Part shown: piece by piece, positions 44,852 to 55,483 of the stretch
How positions within the stretch are numbered: position 1 is the stretch's first letter
Layout of the letters: every line of letters starts with the position of its first letter
Assembly: GCA_021927905.1 (NCBI GenBank)
Contig: BLLK01000051.1
Coordinates: forward strand, 558,001-622,000
Direction of reading: 5' to 3'
DNA length: 64,000 bases
Source: Chaetoceros tenuissimus
Lineage: Eukaryota > Bacillariophyta > Thalassiosirophyceae > Chaetocerotales > Chaetocerotaceae
The notes under the pieces: generated by a model
Database searches by the model: none
The model's input: only the letters and a program-made list of their open reading frames with translations
What the model was told of the DNA's origin: nothing
Translations under genes and position numbers: made by a program

Positions 44852-46513
44852 TTAGCAGTCAGTTCCTAGATTTGGATCTTGGTAGAAATTGTCTTTGGGT
44901 TCGTCATTCTTCATTTTCCATAGTGATGACCCCCAGCTGAGAGCCATACCCCCACTCCCATTCGTGAGGGATGACGATGATACTATTATAGATTCATTAT
45001 CATTCGGAGGCGTGTCTATATTGTTCGCATCATCTACACTGGATTTGTTCGATTCATTTTTGCTGGATACTTCCTTCCTGCTGTTTTTACTATTGGCAAT
45101 TTGTTGTCGTAACATTTTGTCATAATCGTCTTCGTCTATACTTCTACCAGCTTGATCTTCTTGAGCTTGAATATCAATCAATTCAAGGTTCGAAAAGAAA
45201 ACGGACTCATCACTGACACCCGCATTCGCAAATAGAGATTTGAAGGCGTCAGTTCTACTCATATTAGGATTCAAAAGTCGTAGTCCGTGTATTTTCCCCC
45301 ACACAAAAGTCAACATACTAAACAATCCACCCAAGGGGGTAAATACCAAAGGCAAAGAGCGGCGCGTAACAGTAGCTGTGAATGTAAGGTAGCAATGTGT
45401 GAATAGTAAGTTAGAGGCGTACTGTAGGTCTGCGCAATCAAAATGAAGATGGATCGAGTAGAAATGAAACTTACCGGGAGCAGGAGTACCTTTGGCATTC
45501 AGTAATCCTGGAATACTTGGCACTGTCATTGATAGAATGTATAGAATAGAATGCATCACGACTGTTTTGCTTGCTTGTTTTCGGAAGAGGTAATCTGCAT
45601 TTAGTTCGGGGGAGTTTTTCGCCGCCGATTTGCTCTGGCAAGCCACTCTTGCCACATGAAAACAAATTGCCAACAGCGAAATGGCAATTATCGAATATGT
45701 GCAAAACATATGGATATAGACCATTTTGGCTAATAATTTCCTTGCTTCTCTTGAACCTCTTTGCGTGCATAGATCTGGTCCTGCATGAATGCATGCCGAA
45801 TACATCCTTTCCTCCGGAGGGAGTTCTAACATAAATATATCATATCCATGCATGAGATACGCAGTACACCATGGCAAATAACTTGTAGGGTTGAGCATTT
45901 TCAAAGCCAGCATAGTAAATGCAAAAGACCAAGCATTTGCATTGGGAAGAAGATGCAAAAACCACTCTATCCTCTTTGCAATTGTTTCCTTTCTAATTCC
46001 AAACACAAGAGAACAAAGATAATACAAACATAGAGCTGCGATATATTGTGCAGAAGCTATAGATCCACATAAATATGAAAATGCTTCATACTCGCATGTG
46101 CGTACATTACCAATCCTAGTCCAACTATCAGGCCATCGATATCTATCTCGATGGTAATCATCCTTCGGAAATAGCAGTACGCCAAGTATTATAGCTGAAG
46201 ATGACCATATATCATAAATACTCATTGCCGCCATGATACGATGATATGTGCTCTTGAGCTTTTGGGGACTTTTGTAGATGATATAGAGAATAAATGCAGA
46301 AGAGAGTAAAGAAATTGATCCGGAAATTCTAGGTGCGATTGCTGCAAAACTATATGAGAACCATCTTTCGCCCCATGTTGATGTGTTGTCTCTACAAAGT
46401 TTGATAAAGTCGTCGTATGAGAGTTGTCCATATTTTTCAAAGCATGATTGATATCTCTCGATGAAGATCTCAGAGAAGCCCTCAGAGAAAGATTGATGTC
46501 GAAGGATAGCCAT
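44852..46513 (-). CDS. Seven-transmembrane receptor-like protein with a 99-nt in-frame intron
   Basis: Exons 46513-45475 and 45375-44852 give 520 residues. The intron (45474-45376) has a GTAAGT donor and an ACAG acceptor, is 99 nt, and has no stop, so retention would add 33 residues. Seven TM segments are visible, including HRIMAAMSIYDIWSSSAIIL (TM2), a GNVRTCEYEAF motif before TM3, HSILYILSMTVPSIPGLL (TM6) and LPLVFTPLGGLFSMLTFVWG (TM7). The TM3 Cys motif and PLGG in TM7 match the 7TM gene at 19762-21150. The long C-terminal tail is Ser/Asn-rich. Retained translation of the intron lies in the TM6-TM7 loop. Ligand unknown. Confidence 0.82.
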   Translation of the reverse strand: MAILRHQSFSEGFSEIFIERYQSCFEKYGQLSYDDFIKLCRDNTSTWGERWFSYSFAAIAPRISGSISLLSSAFILYIIYKSPQKLKSTYHRIMAAMSIYDIWSSSAIILGVLLFPKDDYHRDRYRWPDSWTRIGNVRTCEYEAFSYLCGSIASAQYIAALCLYYLCSLVFGIRKETIAKRIEWFLHLLPNANAWSFAFTMLALKMLNPTSYLPWCTAYLMHGYDIFMLELPPEERMYSACIHAGPDLCTQRGSREARKLLAKMVYIHMFCTYSIIAISLLAICFHVARVACQSKSAAKNSPELNADYLFRKQASKTVVMHSILYILSMTVPSIPGLLNAKGTPAPGKFHFYSIHLHFDCADLQYASNLLFTHCYLTFTATVTRRSLPLVFTPLGGLFSMLTFVWGKIHGLRLLNPNMSRTDAFKSLFANAGVSDESVFFSNLELIDIQAQEDQAGRSIDEDDYDKMLRQQIANSKNSRKEVSSKNESNKSSVDDANNIDTPPNDNESIIVSSSSLTNGSGGMALSWGSSLWKMKNDEPKDNFYQDPNLGTDC

Positions 46514-46837
46514 TGTGTATTATGATTGTTATCTGAAGGAGTGGAGTATGGAAATCATCACAAGCGGAAGTCAGCAGCATTCAGCATTCCACATTCACCT
46601 TTTTTCCAATGTCCAATCATCTCAACGCAAACAGAGCACGTGTGCATAAATCATTTTGAAATTCCCCTTTTTCATCATCTAAAAGCTTATTTAGACACTT
46701 TACAATAACGTCATTGTTCTCGTCATTTAACGCGAACTCAAAGTAATGAGAAGCGCTAATTGTACCTTCTTTTACCTCTCCTACAACGAAACGCACTTCA
46801 ATCGACTACAACTACAACACTAAAATTAAAACATTAA
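46514..46837. other. Divergent promoter region with second copy of duplicated block
   Basis: A 324-bp gap between the divergent 7TM and methyltransferase genes. It contains the block at 46675-46761. Confidence 0.5.
46675..46761 (+). repeat. Duplicated noncoding block, copy 2
   Basis: Matches 44755-44840. The shared cores are at 46711-46727 and 46751-46761. It lies about 160-250 bp upstream of the 7TM gene start and 77 bp upstream of the methyltransferase start, so it could be a promoter element or a small dispersed repeat. Confidence 0.7.
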
Positions 46838-48139
46838 ATGAAACAACAGCCAGTCATGTCAATGTCATTCAGTAGTAAAAGGAGCTCTCTCCCATCAAAG
46901 ATTTCATCAAGAACTCGACCTGACTTGTGTCCATCCAGTGAACTTGTGGATAAAGCTCTCGGTTATCTCAGTATTCTAACAGGGACTGCAACTATATGTA
47001 CATTGATAGGTCTTCAAGTCGTACTCATACCCAGTGCTATCGCTGCAAAATTAGGTTTGACATCAAATTGGTTCAATAATAAATCAAGGATTGAAAATCA
47101 GCGTCGAAATACAAAAGGATCACCTCTCATCGAAAAGAAAAATATATCCAATACAGAAACAGGATCTCTCACCGCATTGAAAACACTGTCAGCAAGATCC
47201 ACCACTGCAAGAGTGGGTATTAACCCGGATTACTTGGCTCCCAAACTTATGGGAAAATTGTCTCTCTATGGAAAGGGAATCATAGGATCTTATTTTGTAT
47301 CTCAAATATATCTTCAGATGGCAAAGTGGCATTTTGACCTTACAAAACGATTCATAGCAGATCAAATTGTACTTTTATTCTCTAGATGGGGTGTAATGGA
47401 GTTAGGAGAAAATGCATATCTTCAATGTCGTACATGTTGGATTGACGATTGCTTGGAAACATTTTTACTGAAACACTCGAACATAGACGACGCAAGTATG
47501 GATCAAGACTTGGAATCTATCTATAGCGCAAACGGGCGGATGGATGCCAATGTAAATGTTGTTGCACTTGGAAGCGGATATGATACTCGCTCTTATAGAT
47601 TCAGCAAGTATTTCAAAGCTCATTTCTTCGAAGTTGATGCCATAGGTACTCAAGTCAGTAAACGAAAAGCTCTTGAAGATGCCCATATTCCGGAAGGTTC
47701 GACAATTTTTGTATCCTGTGATTTCACAAGCGAGAATTGGTTGAATAAATTGATTCAATGTGGAATGAATCCTGATTTACCCACGTTTCTCATTTGGGAA
47801 GGGGTCACCATGTATCTAAAGTCTAAAGTCGTAAAACAGACTCTGCATCTAGTAGGTTCCAAGTTGGGAAAAGGTTCTTGTATTGCATTTGATTATCTAG
47901 ACAGTAAATGGGCTCTATCTGATAAGATAGTGAAAATGTCGACAAAGGCTGGTGAGCCATTCCAGTTTGGTTTGCATGGAAACGAAGCGAATGATCTCAT
48001 CGAGAAAACTGATGGTTTATCCATGTTGGAACATGAGAAAAGAGATGATGTTGTAGAACTGTATCTTCCTAAACACTATGACGGCCGTCCAGTTGGATTT
48101 CTTGGTGACTTTGGAGGGTTCATCCTAGCGGGAAGGTAG
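46838..48139 (+). CDS. LCMT/PPM1-type SAM-dependent methyltransferase with N-terminal hydrophobic segment
   Basis: Intronless, 433 residues. The SAM-binding motif VVALGSGYDTRSYRF (about 243-257), an acidic FFEVDAIGTQ strand and PTFLIWEGVTMYL (about 315-327) are typical of the leucine carboxyl methyltransferase superfamily. That group includes PP2A methyltransferase LCMT1 and many bacterial TIGR00027-type enzymes. About 130 residues precede the domain and include a hydrophobic helix near 42-70 (LSILTGTATICTLIGLQVVL). Membrane anchoring or organelle targeting is therefore likely. The long N-terminus and bacterial-like motifs make a general small-molecule O-methyltransferase as plausible as LCMT1. 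Confidence 0.82.
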   Translation: MKQQPVMSMSFSSKRSSLPSKISSRTRPDLCPSSELVDKALGYLSILTGTATICTLIGLQVVLIPSAIAAKLGLTSNWFNNKSRIENQRRNTKGSPLIEKKNISNTETGSLTALKTLSARSTTARVGINPDYLAPKLMGKLSLYGKGIIGSYFVSQIYLQMAKWHFDLTKRFIADQIVLLFSRWGVMELGENAYLQCRTCWIDDCLETFLLKHSNIDDASMDQDLESIYSANGRMDANVNVVALGSGYDTRSYRFSKYFKAHFFEVDAIGTQVSKRKALEDAHIPEGSTIFVSCDFTSENWLNKLIQCGMNPDLPTFLIWEGVTMYLKSKVVKQTLHLVGSKLGKGSCIAFDYLDSKWALSDKIVKMSTKAGEPFQFGLHGNEANDLIEKTDGLSMLEHEKRDDVVELYLPKHYDGRPVGFLGDFGGFILAGR

Positions 48140-48283
48140 ACATAAAGTATAACCTTTCAGACATTGTCTACTGAAATCGGGTATTGATGGTAAAAGAGGT
48201 ATATTTGCATAATTGTTCGCTTTACTACTTTTTATTATACGCTGTATTTCGTATTCATTTACTTCCAAGAATCTACCCCAAAA

Positions 48284-50125
48284 TTACATTGCAAGAATTG
48301 CATTGAGCATCGATCTACCCTCCTTTGCGTAATCGACAGGATGAATAGATTGCACACTTGTCTTGATTCTCTGTTCATCTTGGTGAAATTCTTGCTTCAC
48401 CTTACATGTGAAAACCCAGTCGGTATTTTGTGCCTTGGTGAATTGCGCTTCATAGGCTTCTTGTCCACCTGCGTTATCATCAATCATGATCTTTTGCAAA
48501 TCATTTGCATCCATTCCATCAAGAAGAATCTTTGCTTGGTCGTCAAAGAATGATACCCATGAAGTACCTGAAGCATCACTAAGGGTTGCTGAGAAAATAT
48601 ATCTGTACTTGCAGTCAGGGTAGGACTGGTTACACTTTTCACAGTGGAACATTCCATCTGCTTGCTGGTTGACTTTGCATCTCTGTTTACAAGGCTCTTC
48701 TGCGTTCATACATGCAGAATACCATGCTCCTCCCTCTCTATCAGACTTGATAAAACTGACAGAAGCCTTAAAACTAACCCAATCAGGCTTGCTGTCACTA
48801 TTGTGACCCATTCCTTCATTCTTGATTGAGGCGATACATTTGCGAGTTTCAAACTCTGGGAATCGGTTCGCTCCTCCTCCACCACTGGAACTTAACTTTT
48901 TGACAGCTCCAGAACTTCCACCATTATTCCACCAGTCTCTCAAACGATCAGCTTCTGGTAGTCTAGGATTTACAATGGTTCCATTTCCTGAAGCGGCACT
49001 CAAGGTTCTTCCACCATAATCACTAACTCTTGCTCTGCGAAATGCTACAACTGGCATTCCTGCAAACTCTTGTTGTGCTTTCATTGCTCTATCTCCCCAG
49101 ACAGTACACGATACTTCTGCTCCAGAATCATCAGCAACAGTCAACTCGCATTTATTCAACTCCTTTCCAGTCTTTTTACTGACAATAGTAGCTGGTTCAC
49201 CGACATGCTTGACAATCCCCAAAATATCAACATATGAATTTGGCTCAATAGAATCCAACTCTCCAATAGGTTTCAAATCATAGCTCTGTTGACTAATGGC
49301 TCCGTCGTCACTTTCAAGAGTAATCTCTGCATTTTGATCAAAGGTAATCTCGTAATTACTTTTGCAGGTATTATACTGCATATTCGCAGTCTTGAGCCTT
49401 CCTCCACTCAAACAGTACACCTTGTCCATTTCGAGCATGTTGTAGAATTTATCCACAGCTTCACGGAAAAAGGTTGCACGGATATCCATGGATGAATCCA
49501 ATAGTTCGACGGAAAAGAGCTGTCCTTCTCCCTTGGCATTGGACCAGTGTTTAATATCAGATTTATTGGTCACACGTGCCTTGATGGTCCAGCGGTTTTG
49601 ATACATGTTGAGAGAAGCGATGGGAGTGATTGGTTTTGAAGAAGAAGATCCAGCAGTTCTCATGACTGGAGCCGATGACTGTTGCTGTCCATATGGATTA
49701 GACCCATAGTTATTAGTTCCTGGTTCAGTCTTTGGCACAGGAACAGATGGTACAGAAGAAGAGATATTTGAAATTGATACAGGGGTCGGATTGCCAATCT
49801 TTTGTCCTGGGTTACTCACAACCTTGAACTGAAGAAGAATAACGAGGGCTGTGTTCTGCACGATGTTACGTAAATACTCTCCTACTTCAATGATTGTATT
49901 ATCTTTGAGGTCGCCATTCTCGATGAAAATGTTGTTCTGTGTAGCAAGCATTCCTTGGCAATGATTCACTCCGTCGGAAAGAATGACACGATAGCGAGTT
50001 TCTCTGCCGCCTTTGCCTTCCATACAATTGATGCGAATTACTTGGACGACAGGAACGAACGAACTATCGCTTGCACCTCCCTCATCATTTGTCATGCGTT
50101 GAATTGCACTTTGTGTTAAGGACAT
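48284..50125 (-). CDS. RPA1: Replication protein A large subunit (RPA70)
   Basis: Intronless, 613 residues, a full-length family member. The N-terminal OB fold (DBD-F) covers about 1-110. A Ser/Pro-rich linker follows, then DBD-A opening at about 175 (SLNMYQNRWTIKARVTNKSD), DBD-B (ELDSIEPNSYVDILGIVK) and DBD-C near the C-terminus. DBD-C contains a four-Cys zinc ribbon (ACMNAEEPCKQRC, then FHCEKC, about 469-500). RPA1 is the main single-stranded-DNA-binding subunit in replication, repair and checkpoint signalling. TTTTTGGCGGG and TTGGCGCG lie 270-340 bp upstream and look like E2F sites, which fits S-phase control (inference). Confidence 0.95.
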   Translation of the reverse strand: MSLTQSAIQRMTNDEGGASDSSFVPVVQVIRINCMEGKGGRETRYRVILSDGVNHCQGMLATQNNIFIENGDLKDNTIIEVGEYLRNIVQNTALVILLQFKVVSNPGQKIGNPTPVSISNISSSVPSVPVPKTEPGTNNYGSNPYGQQQSSAPVMRTAGSSSSKPITPIASLNMYQNRWTIKARVTNKSDIKHWSNAKGEGQLFSVELLDSSMDIRATFFREAVDKFYNMLEMDKVYCLSGGRLKTANMQYNTCKSNYEITFDQNAEITLESDDGAISQQSYDLKPIGELDSIEPNSYVDILGIVKHVGEPATIVSKKTGKELNKCELTVADDSGAEVSCTVWGDRAMKAQQEFAGMPVVAFRRARVSDYGGRTLSAASGNGTIVNPRLPEADRLRDWWNNGGSSGAVKKLSSSGGGGANRFPEFETRKCIASIKNEGMGHNSDSKPDWVSFKASVSFIKSDREGGAWYSACMNAEEPCKQRCKVNQQADGMFHCEKCNQSYPDCKYRYIFSATLSDASGTSWVSFFDDQAKILLDGMDANDLQKIMIDDNAGGQEAYEAQFTKAQNTDWVFTCKVKQEFHQDEQRIKTSVQSIHPVDYAKEGRSMLNAILAM

Positions 50126-50610
50126 GTTGACTTTGTTGGCTTATTATTATACGAGTAGAGATATGCTGATGGGAACAAAATAGTGGAAAAGTTAGAATTC
50201 TGATCAACATGGTACAGAATGAGGTGACCAGGAGGCTAGGTCAGACTTACTTTGTATGGACCAACTATTGAATGAAGGTATCTTTGCAATACAATTACAC
50301 TTGGTTTAATGAATGAGGAGAGAGAGAGATACTCATATTCATATGCTGCTCATCTTCGCATCATGCCATCTCTCTCCTCGATCTCAACAGATTTTCATTT
50401 TTGGCGGGCTCCGAAATTTGGAAAGGCCTATTTTAGAGCAATTTAGCCGTTTGATTTCTTGGCGCGTTTTTTGCTGATGCTTGACATCAGAATGCAATCA
50501 CTTTAAAAAAGAAAAATTCTTATTGAAAAAGAGATGTTATTCATCTTTGTTCATTTTCATTTTACCAGATCGAACAAACCTGAAAGCACTGACAGTCATC
50601 TCAATCTACA
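50126..50610. promoter_or_regulatory. Divergent promoter with E2F-like sites
   Basis: This 485-bp region separates RPA1 (minus) from the acyl-CoA dehydrogenase (plus). It holds TTTTTGGCGGG at 50398-50408 and TTGGCGCG at 50459-50466, both close to the E2F consensus TTTSSCGC. Whether one or both genes use them is unknown. Confidence 0.5.
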
Positions 50611-52051
50611 ATGATGCGAAGTGGACTTGTTGCAAAGTCATATCCTATCTACAAGAAAGTAGCTCATGAAAAGCTCTCTTTATTTAGATCAACACAACCT
50701 CATGCATCCAAACACATCATTCGGGCATTTAGTTCTGTATTGACACCACATGAAGATGATCCAAATAGATCTACTCCAGTCCGTAGGAGTATTCAATCCA
50801 ACTTCAACCCTACGTCTGAACATGGTCAACTTCGAGACGTGGTACGATCCTTTACAAAGGAACATATCGAACCACAAGCTAATGAATTCAACAAACGTGA
50901 AGAGTTCAACAAGCCCCTATTTCAATCCCTTAATACTGATTTAAGATTGACAAAATTGACATTAGAAAATGAATACTGTGGAGTAGAAATGGATGCTACA
51001 GCAGTTGCTATCGTACATGAAGAAATGAGTTATTCGGATCCAGCATTCTGTTTATCCTATCTTGCACATGAAGTTTTGTTTTGTAATAACCTAGGACGGA
51101 ATGGGAATGATGTTCAAAAACGTAAATGGTTTGTAGAAAAGGATGGATACATTGGTGGAATGTGTATGAGTGAACCTAATGCAGGTACAGATGTTTTGGG
51201 TATGATCACTAACGCAAGACAAAGTCAAGATGGAAATGGATGGATTTTGAATGGACAAAAGATGTGGATTACGAATGGAACTACAGATGGAAAAACTACT
51301 GGAGATGTATATCTTGTATATGCCAAGACCGGCGAGGGAAGGCTTGACATTTCGCAATTTATTGTTGAAAAGGAAATGAAAGGTTTCAATTTAGGGCAGC
51401 AAATCAAGGACAAATTGGTAAGAACTTGTCTACACTCTTCTTTAATTTTGGTCTTGTTTCAACTCTGACGAGTGGTCTCTGATCTATATTTTTACTCAGG
51501 GGATGCGTGCTTCACCTACTGCTGAACTAGTGTTTGAGAATGTCTTTGTTCCAAATGAAAACCTAGTAGGTCAAGTCAATGCAGGTTCCATTTGCATGAT
51601 GAGAAACTTGGAGATCGAAAGAATCGCTCTAGCAGCAATGGCTGTTGGTATTGCCAGAAGATGCATTGATGAAATGATTTCTCATTCAAGTCAAAGAAAA
51701 GCATTTGGTCAAGAAATCAGGCAATTTGGCCAAATTCAAAAGATGGTTGCTGAAAGCTATGCTGAGTACATGTCAGGCAAGACCTATTTGTATACCGTTG
51801 CAAATTCTCTAGACTTGAACAGTGCTGGGAATGGTTTGGATGCAGATGGGGTCAAGTTGTACTGTGCACAAATGTCAAAGAATGTAGCGGATAGAGCAAT
51901 CCAAGTCATGGGTGGATACGGTTATGTCGGTGAATATAATGTTGAAAGGCTATGGAGGGATGCAAAATTACTAGAGATTGGCGGAGGAACGAATGAATCT
52001 CACCACAAGAATATGGTTCGAGATCTTTGTCGCGGTGGACTTTTGGAGTAG
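50611..52051 (+). CDS. IVD: Isovaleryl-CoA dehydrogenase-like mitochondrial acyl-CoA dehydrogenase
   Basis: Exons 50611-51417 and 51500-52051 (phase 0) give 452 residues. The first ~45 residues are basic and Ser-rich and look like a mitochondrial presequence. Family motifs: CMSEPNAGTDV (about 189-199), WITNGTTDG, QRKAFGQEIRQFGQIQKMVA, AIQVMGGYGYVGEYNVERLW and EIGGGTNES. The catalytic Glu sits in NLEIERIALA (E309), the position used by isovaleryl-CoA and long-chain enzymes, and the alternative Glu position reads G (GGGT). This supports IVD over short- or medium-chain enzymes. IVD oxidises isovaleryl-CoA in leucine breakdown, passing electrons to ETF. It is divergent from RPA1. Confidence 0.85.
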
Positions 52052-52523
52052 GCATGATTCTCTCAGCATTATAGTACCTCAATAATTGCGTTATACTGTG
52101 TCTATATTTAGGAAATGAAAATGATAAATAGATCAAATAAATTTTACATGAAAAAATCTCTGTATAGACTTCTGAACTTTCTTTTGATATATGTAAAATG
52201 ACTTTAGATTTCTATAAATTCGAGTAAATAACAAAATGAAACTAAAATGTGGTGGCATTTATTTTCGGTAAAGTACCGTTACCTACTGTTACCTTCACAG
52301 AGGGAGGGATGCAGATGACAACTCAAAACAAACATAGAACCAACTGGTCGCCAAAATTTGCGAAGGGGCGGCAAAACCAATTTACCACGAACGCGTCTTC
52401 TCTTCTCATGTAATTCCATAGGAACAAGAGCTTCAAAACAGATTGAAATTATCTCATAGCATACCTTATTAACCTGCTATAATAGAGAAGGAGCTAAAGT
52501 CTTTCATCTGAGTAGCCAGTCCG
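52052..52523. other. Intergenic region
   Basis: Upstream of the exchanger gene. It contains TCGCCAAAATTTGCG at about 52349-52363 and GGGGCGGC at 52366-52373. On the opposite strand the former gives TTTTGGCGA, which is E2F-like but weak. No gene. Confidence 0.4.
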
Positions 52524-54992
52524 ATGAAAGAATCCGCAGAAATGGTCCTGGGGGAACCAAACACCGACACGAATGCATCAGAAATAGTTCCGTCGACCGA
52601 ACAATCGTACATCGAAGAATTCACTACTTTATTGAAATCAAATGACCGGAAAAAGAGACATAGCAATCAAACTAAAATTGCAACTATATTATCATGTGCT
52701 ACTGTGGCCCTTGTGGGAGCAGTAGCTCTAGCTACGCATTCCCTCAATCTTGCCAATGATGCACATATTGACATTGAACGTTTTCTAGACGAAGGAAAAG
52801 ATTACTCAGAATATACATGCGATGATATATTTTCTCTAACTGAAGCAAACTCAGATGCACGCTGTCAATTCGCTCAGCAGTGTAATGGTGGCTCTGGTCT
52901 CTTGGGTTCATTCATGTTTTGCAACACTTTTAACTTTTCTTTATCAACTTGGTGTTACATTGTTTCTCCATTTGCAATCATTTGGTTGATTGTATTATTC
53001 CGCATGTTGGGAAGTACAGCAGAAGAATTTTTCAGTCCTTCCCTTGAAATGTTTTCCATGAAAATGGGACTTCCGCCACGTTTTGCGGGTGTGACTTTGT
53101 TAGCATTGGGAAATGGAGCAGCGGATGTTAGTGCCACAATTAGTGCTATTGCTCAAAATCCAAGAACTGGATATCAAATGTCTCTCGGTGCATTGACTGG
53201 TGCAGGAATGTTTGTAGGTACAATTGTGGCTGGAGTTGTGATAGTAGTTGCTGGGGGAGTAAAATGTCGTGGTGCTTTAGTGAGAGATCTTTGCATGTTT
53301 TTGATTACGATTGGAGTGGTGTACTTTTTCTTTAATCAGGGAGAAATCGGATCAGTTGCGATCAATGCTTTCCTTTGGCTTTACTTATTATTCGTGGTAG
53401 TTGTTCTTATCGCAGATATTTACCATAGAAAGGTGGTCCTTCCAAGAATTAGAAAGGAAGAAGAGGAAAGAAGAGCAGCCGAAGCTGCAGCTGCAGCTGC
53501 AGCTGCATCTACTGGGCTTGAGGGTATGGAGCACGGAGAAAACCGCGTACAGTTCAACTTGAATAACAACGAAAGTGGAGCTCCATCTCCTACATCAGGA
53601 ATCGAATTACAGTCTGCACAGACAACTTCCACAGATGCTTTCCACACACCATTGAATTCTGGACTTGAATCTACTGACACTTTTAATGATAATGCTACTG
53701 CTCCAACCAGTCCACAAGGGAAGAAAAAGCGAAATAGGTTTAGAAGAGGTTTCGATAGAGTTATGATGGCCTTTAGTAACTACGGACCAAATGAAGGTAG
53801 ATCTGATACCAACCAAAGCTTTTACGGATGGAGTGGAGCTTTAGAAGTGAACGAAGATAAGGATGACGAGCCAATCAGGCTTCATGGACAACATGGTATT
53901 TTGTCGAGGCAAAGTTCAGAAGCTGTGGAAGAGCCAGAAGATGAACAACCAGTCTATGAGCCAGCTACATCTTACAGAGCATTAATGGAGGGTGTTGACA
54001 ATATGTGTACCATTGAAGGATCGTTGAGCTCCGGAATGGGAACTTCATGGGGAGATTCTTTCGCGATGGCAAAACATGAGCTGAAGACTCATTTTCACAA
54101 CTTTTACCAAGATATTTGGCACAATGATGAGAACAGCTTTTTCGACAAATTCTTTTTGACAGTGGAGTTACCATTTACCATCATGAGAAAGGTAAGTGTT
54201 TTGTCTCGTGATGTTTGACAATAACTATACGAATGGAGTCCTAACAGTTTTATATCAAAAAAGCTATCCATCACTATTCCATGTGATGACTACTACTGTC
54301 GTGCTCTTGTCGCGGCTTCATTTGCATTAGCACCAATCTGGATCGGCCTATACGCAATGCTAGAACACGAGGCCAATCTCTTCATGTTTGGAGGATTTCC
54401 ATACATTGAGATTATCACTTTCTTTACTTTTATGATTGGACTTTTCATTGTCAAGTTTGCACCAGCCGCAGAGGAAGACATGTCGCTCAAAGTATCAGTT
54501 CCACTTGCATTTTTCGGTTTCATTATTGCAGCTACTTGGATCGACGCAGTTGCGGATCAACTTGTTCAACTTCTCACTCTAATGGGAGTTGTATCGCGTA
54601 TTCCAGGAAGTATTATGGGTCTTACAGTCCTTGCTTGGGGGAACTCCATGGGAGATTTGTCTGCTAACGTAACAATGGCAAAGAAGGGACTCGCTAATAT
54701 GGCAATAACTGCTTGTTTTGCTGGACCTGTCTTCAATATTTTAATTGGTCTTGGAGGAGGATTTGCTTCATTGAACTCAGAATTGAATCAAGCGAGTACC
54801 GCTGTCGAGCTGTCGCCCTCGATTCTTGTTGGATTTTGCTTCCTTGCAGTAAATTGCCTCCTTGTCGCTGTTTCAGGTTCCCTCGTTAATCGTGGACATA
54901 TTCCAAAGGGATATGGTTATGTTGCTGTCGTACTTTACATTGCTTATGTTGTGACAAGTATCTTACTGCAAATCTATCAGCCAGCTGATTAA
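52524..54992 (+). CDS. Cation/Ca2+ exchanger (NCLX/CCX type)
   Basis: Exons 52524-54191 and 54264-54992 join in phase 0 to 798 residues. The acceptor is AAG without a clear pyrimidine tract. The two alpha-repeats are present: LLALGNGAADVSATISA (about 191-207) and LTVLAWGNSMGDLSANV (about 674-690). GNGAAD replaces the usual GNGAPD, while GNSMGD is close to the typical GNSIGD. About ten hydrophobic segments flank a long central hydrophilic loop that starts with a Glu/Arg/Ala stretch including a run of nine Ala. NCLX/CCX proteins exchange Na+ or K+ for Ca2+ in mitochondria, vacuole or endomembranes; location is not clear here. An N-terminal lumenal segment carries paired Cys (CDDIF, CQFAQQC). 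Confidence 0.88.
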
Positions 54993-55483
54993 GAAAGATG
55001 TAGTAAAGGTTTTGGAATGTAATGATAAAAAGCAACGAAACTAACTGCAGCAAAGCAAAGTAAAAAATCATGTTTAAAAACCCATTTTTGTGAAGAGAAT
55101 ACCGTCTACACGTTTACCTATTCATGTTTATAGTACCAGTGATCGCTTTGAAAGGAAATTTAACTTTTAAAACAAAATATGCACAGTTAGAACTGATTCT
55201 TCGACTCTTTCTCTACATTCCAGAATTGAAGAAGATAATCATCTTCAAATTGATGATTTCATTTTCATTCGTGTGTCAACACGACTCAGGAACGCTAATT
55301 TCCAATTAATTTCAGCGAAATGAGCAAAAGTGAGCATCGCCTAGCTCCAAGCAGGAGTAAGTAAGTATTGTGGTAAGTAAATAGATGCCATTGAAGTAAA
55401 GATTCAACTATATATACACGCAAATACAATACTGGAATCACCTTTGGGTACAATATACAGCATACTGATCGATTAATAGTCCA
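54993..55483. other. Intergenic region
   Basis: Includes AACGCTAATTTCC at about 55291-55303, a partial match to the AAGCGCTAATT end of the duplicated block. Otherwise AT-rich with no gene. Confidence 0.4.
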
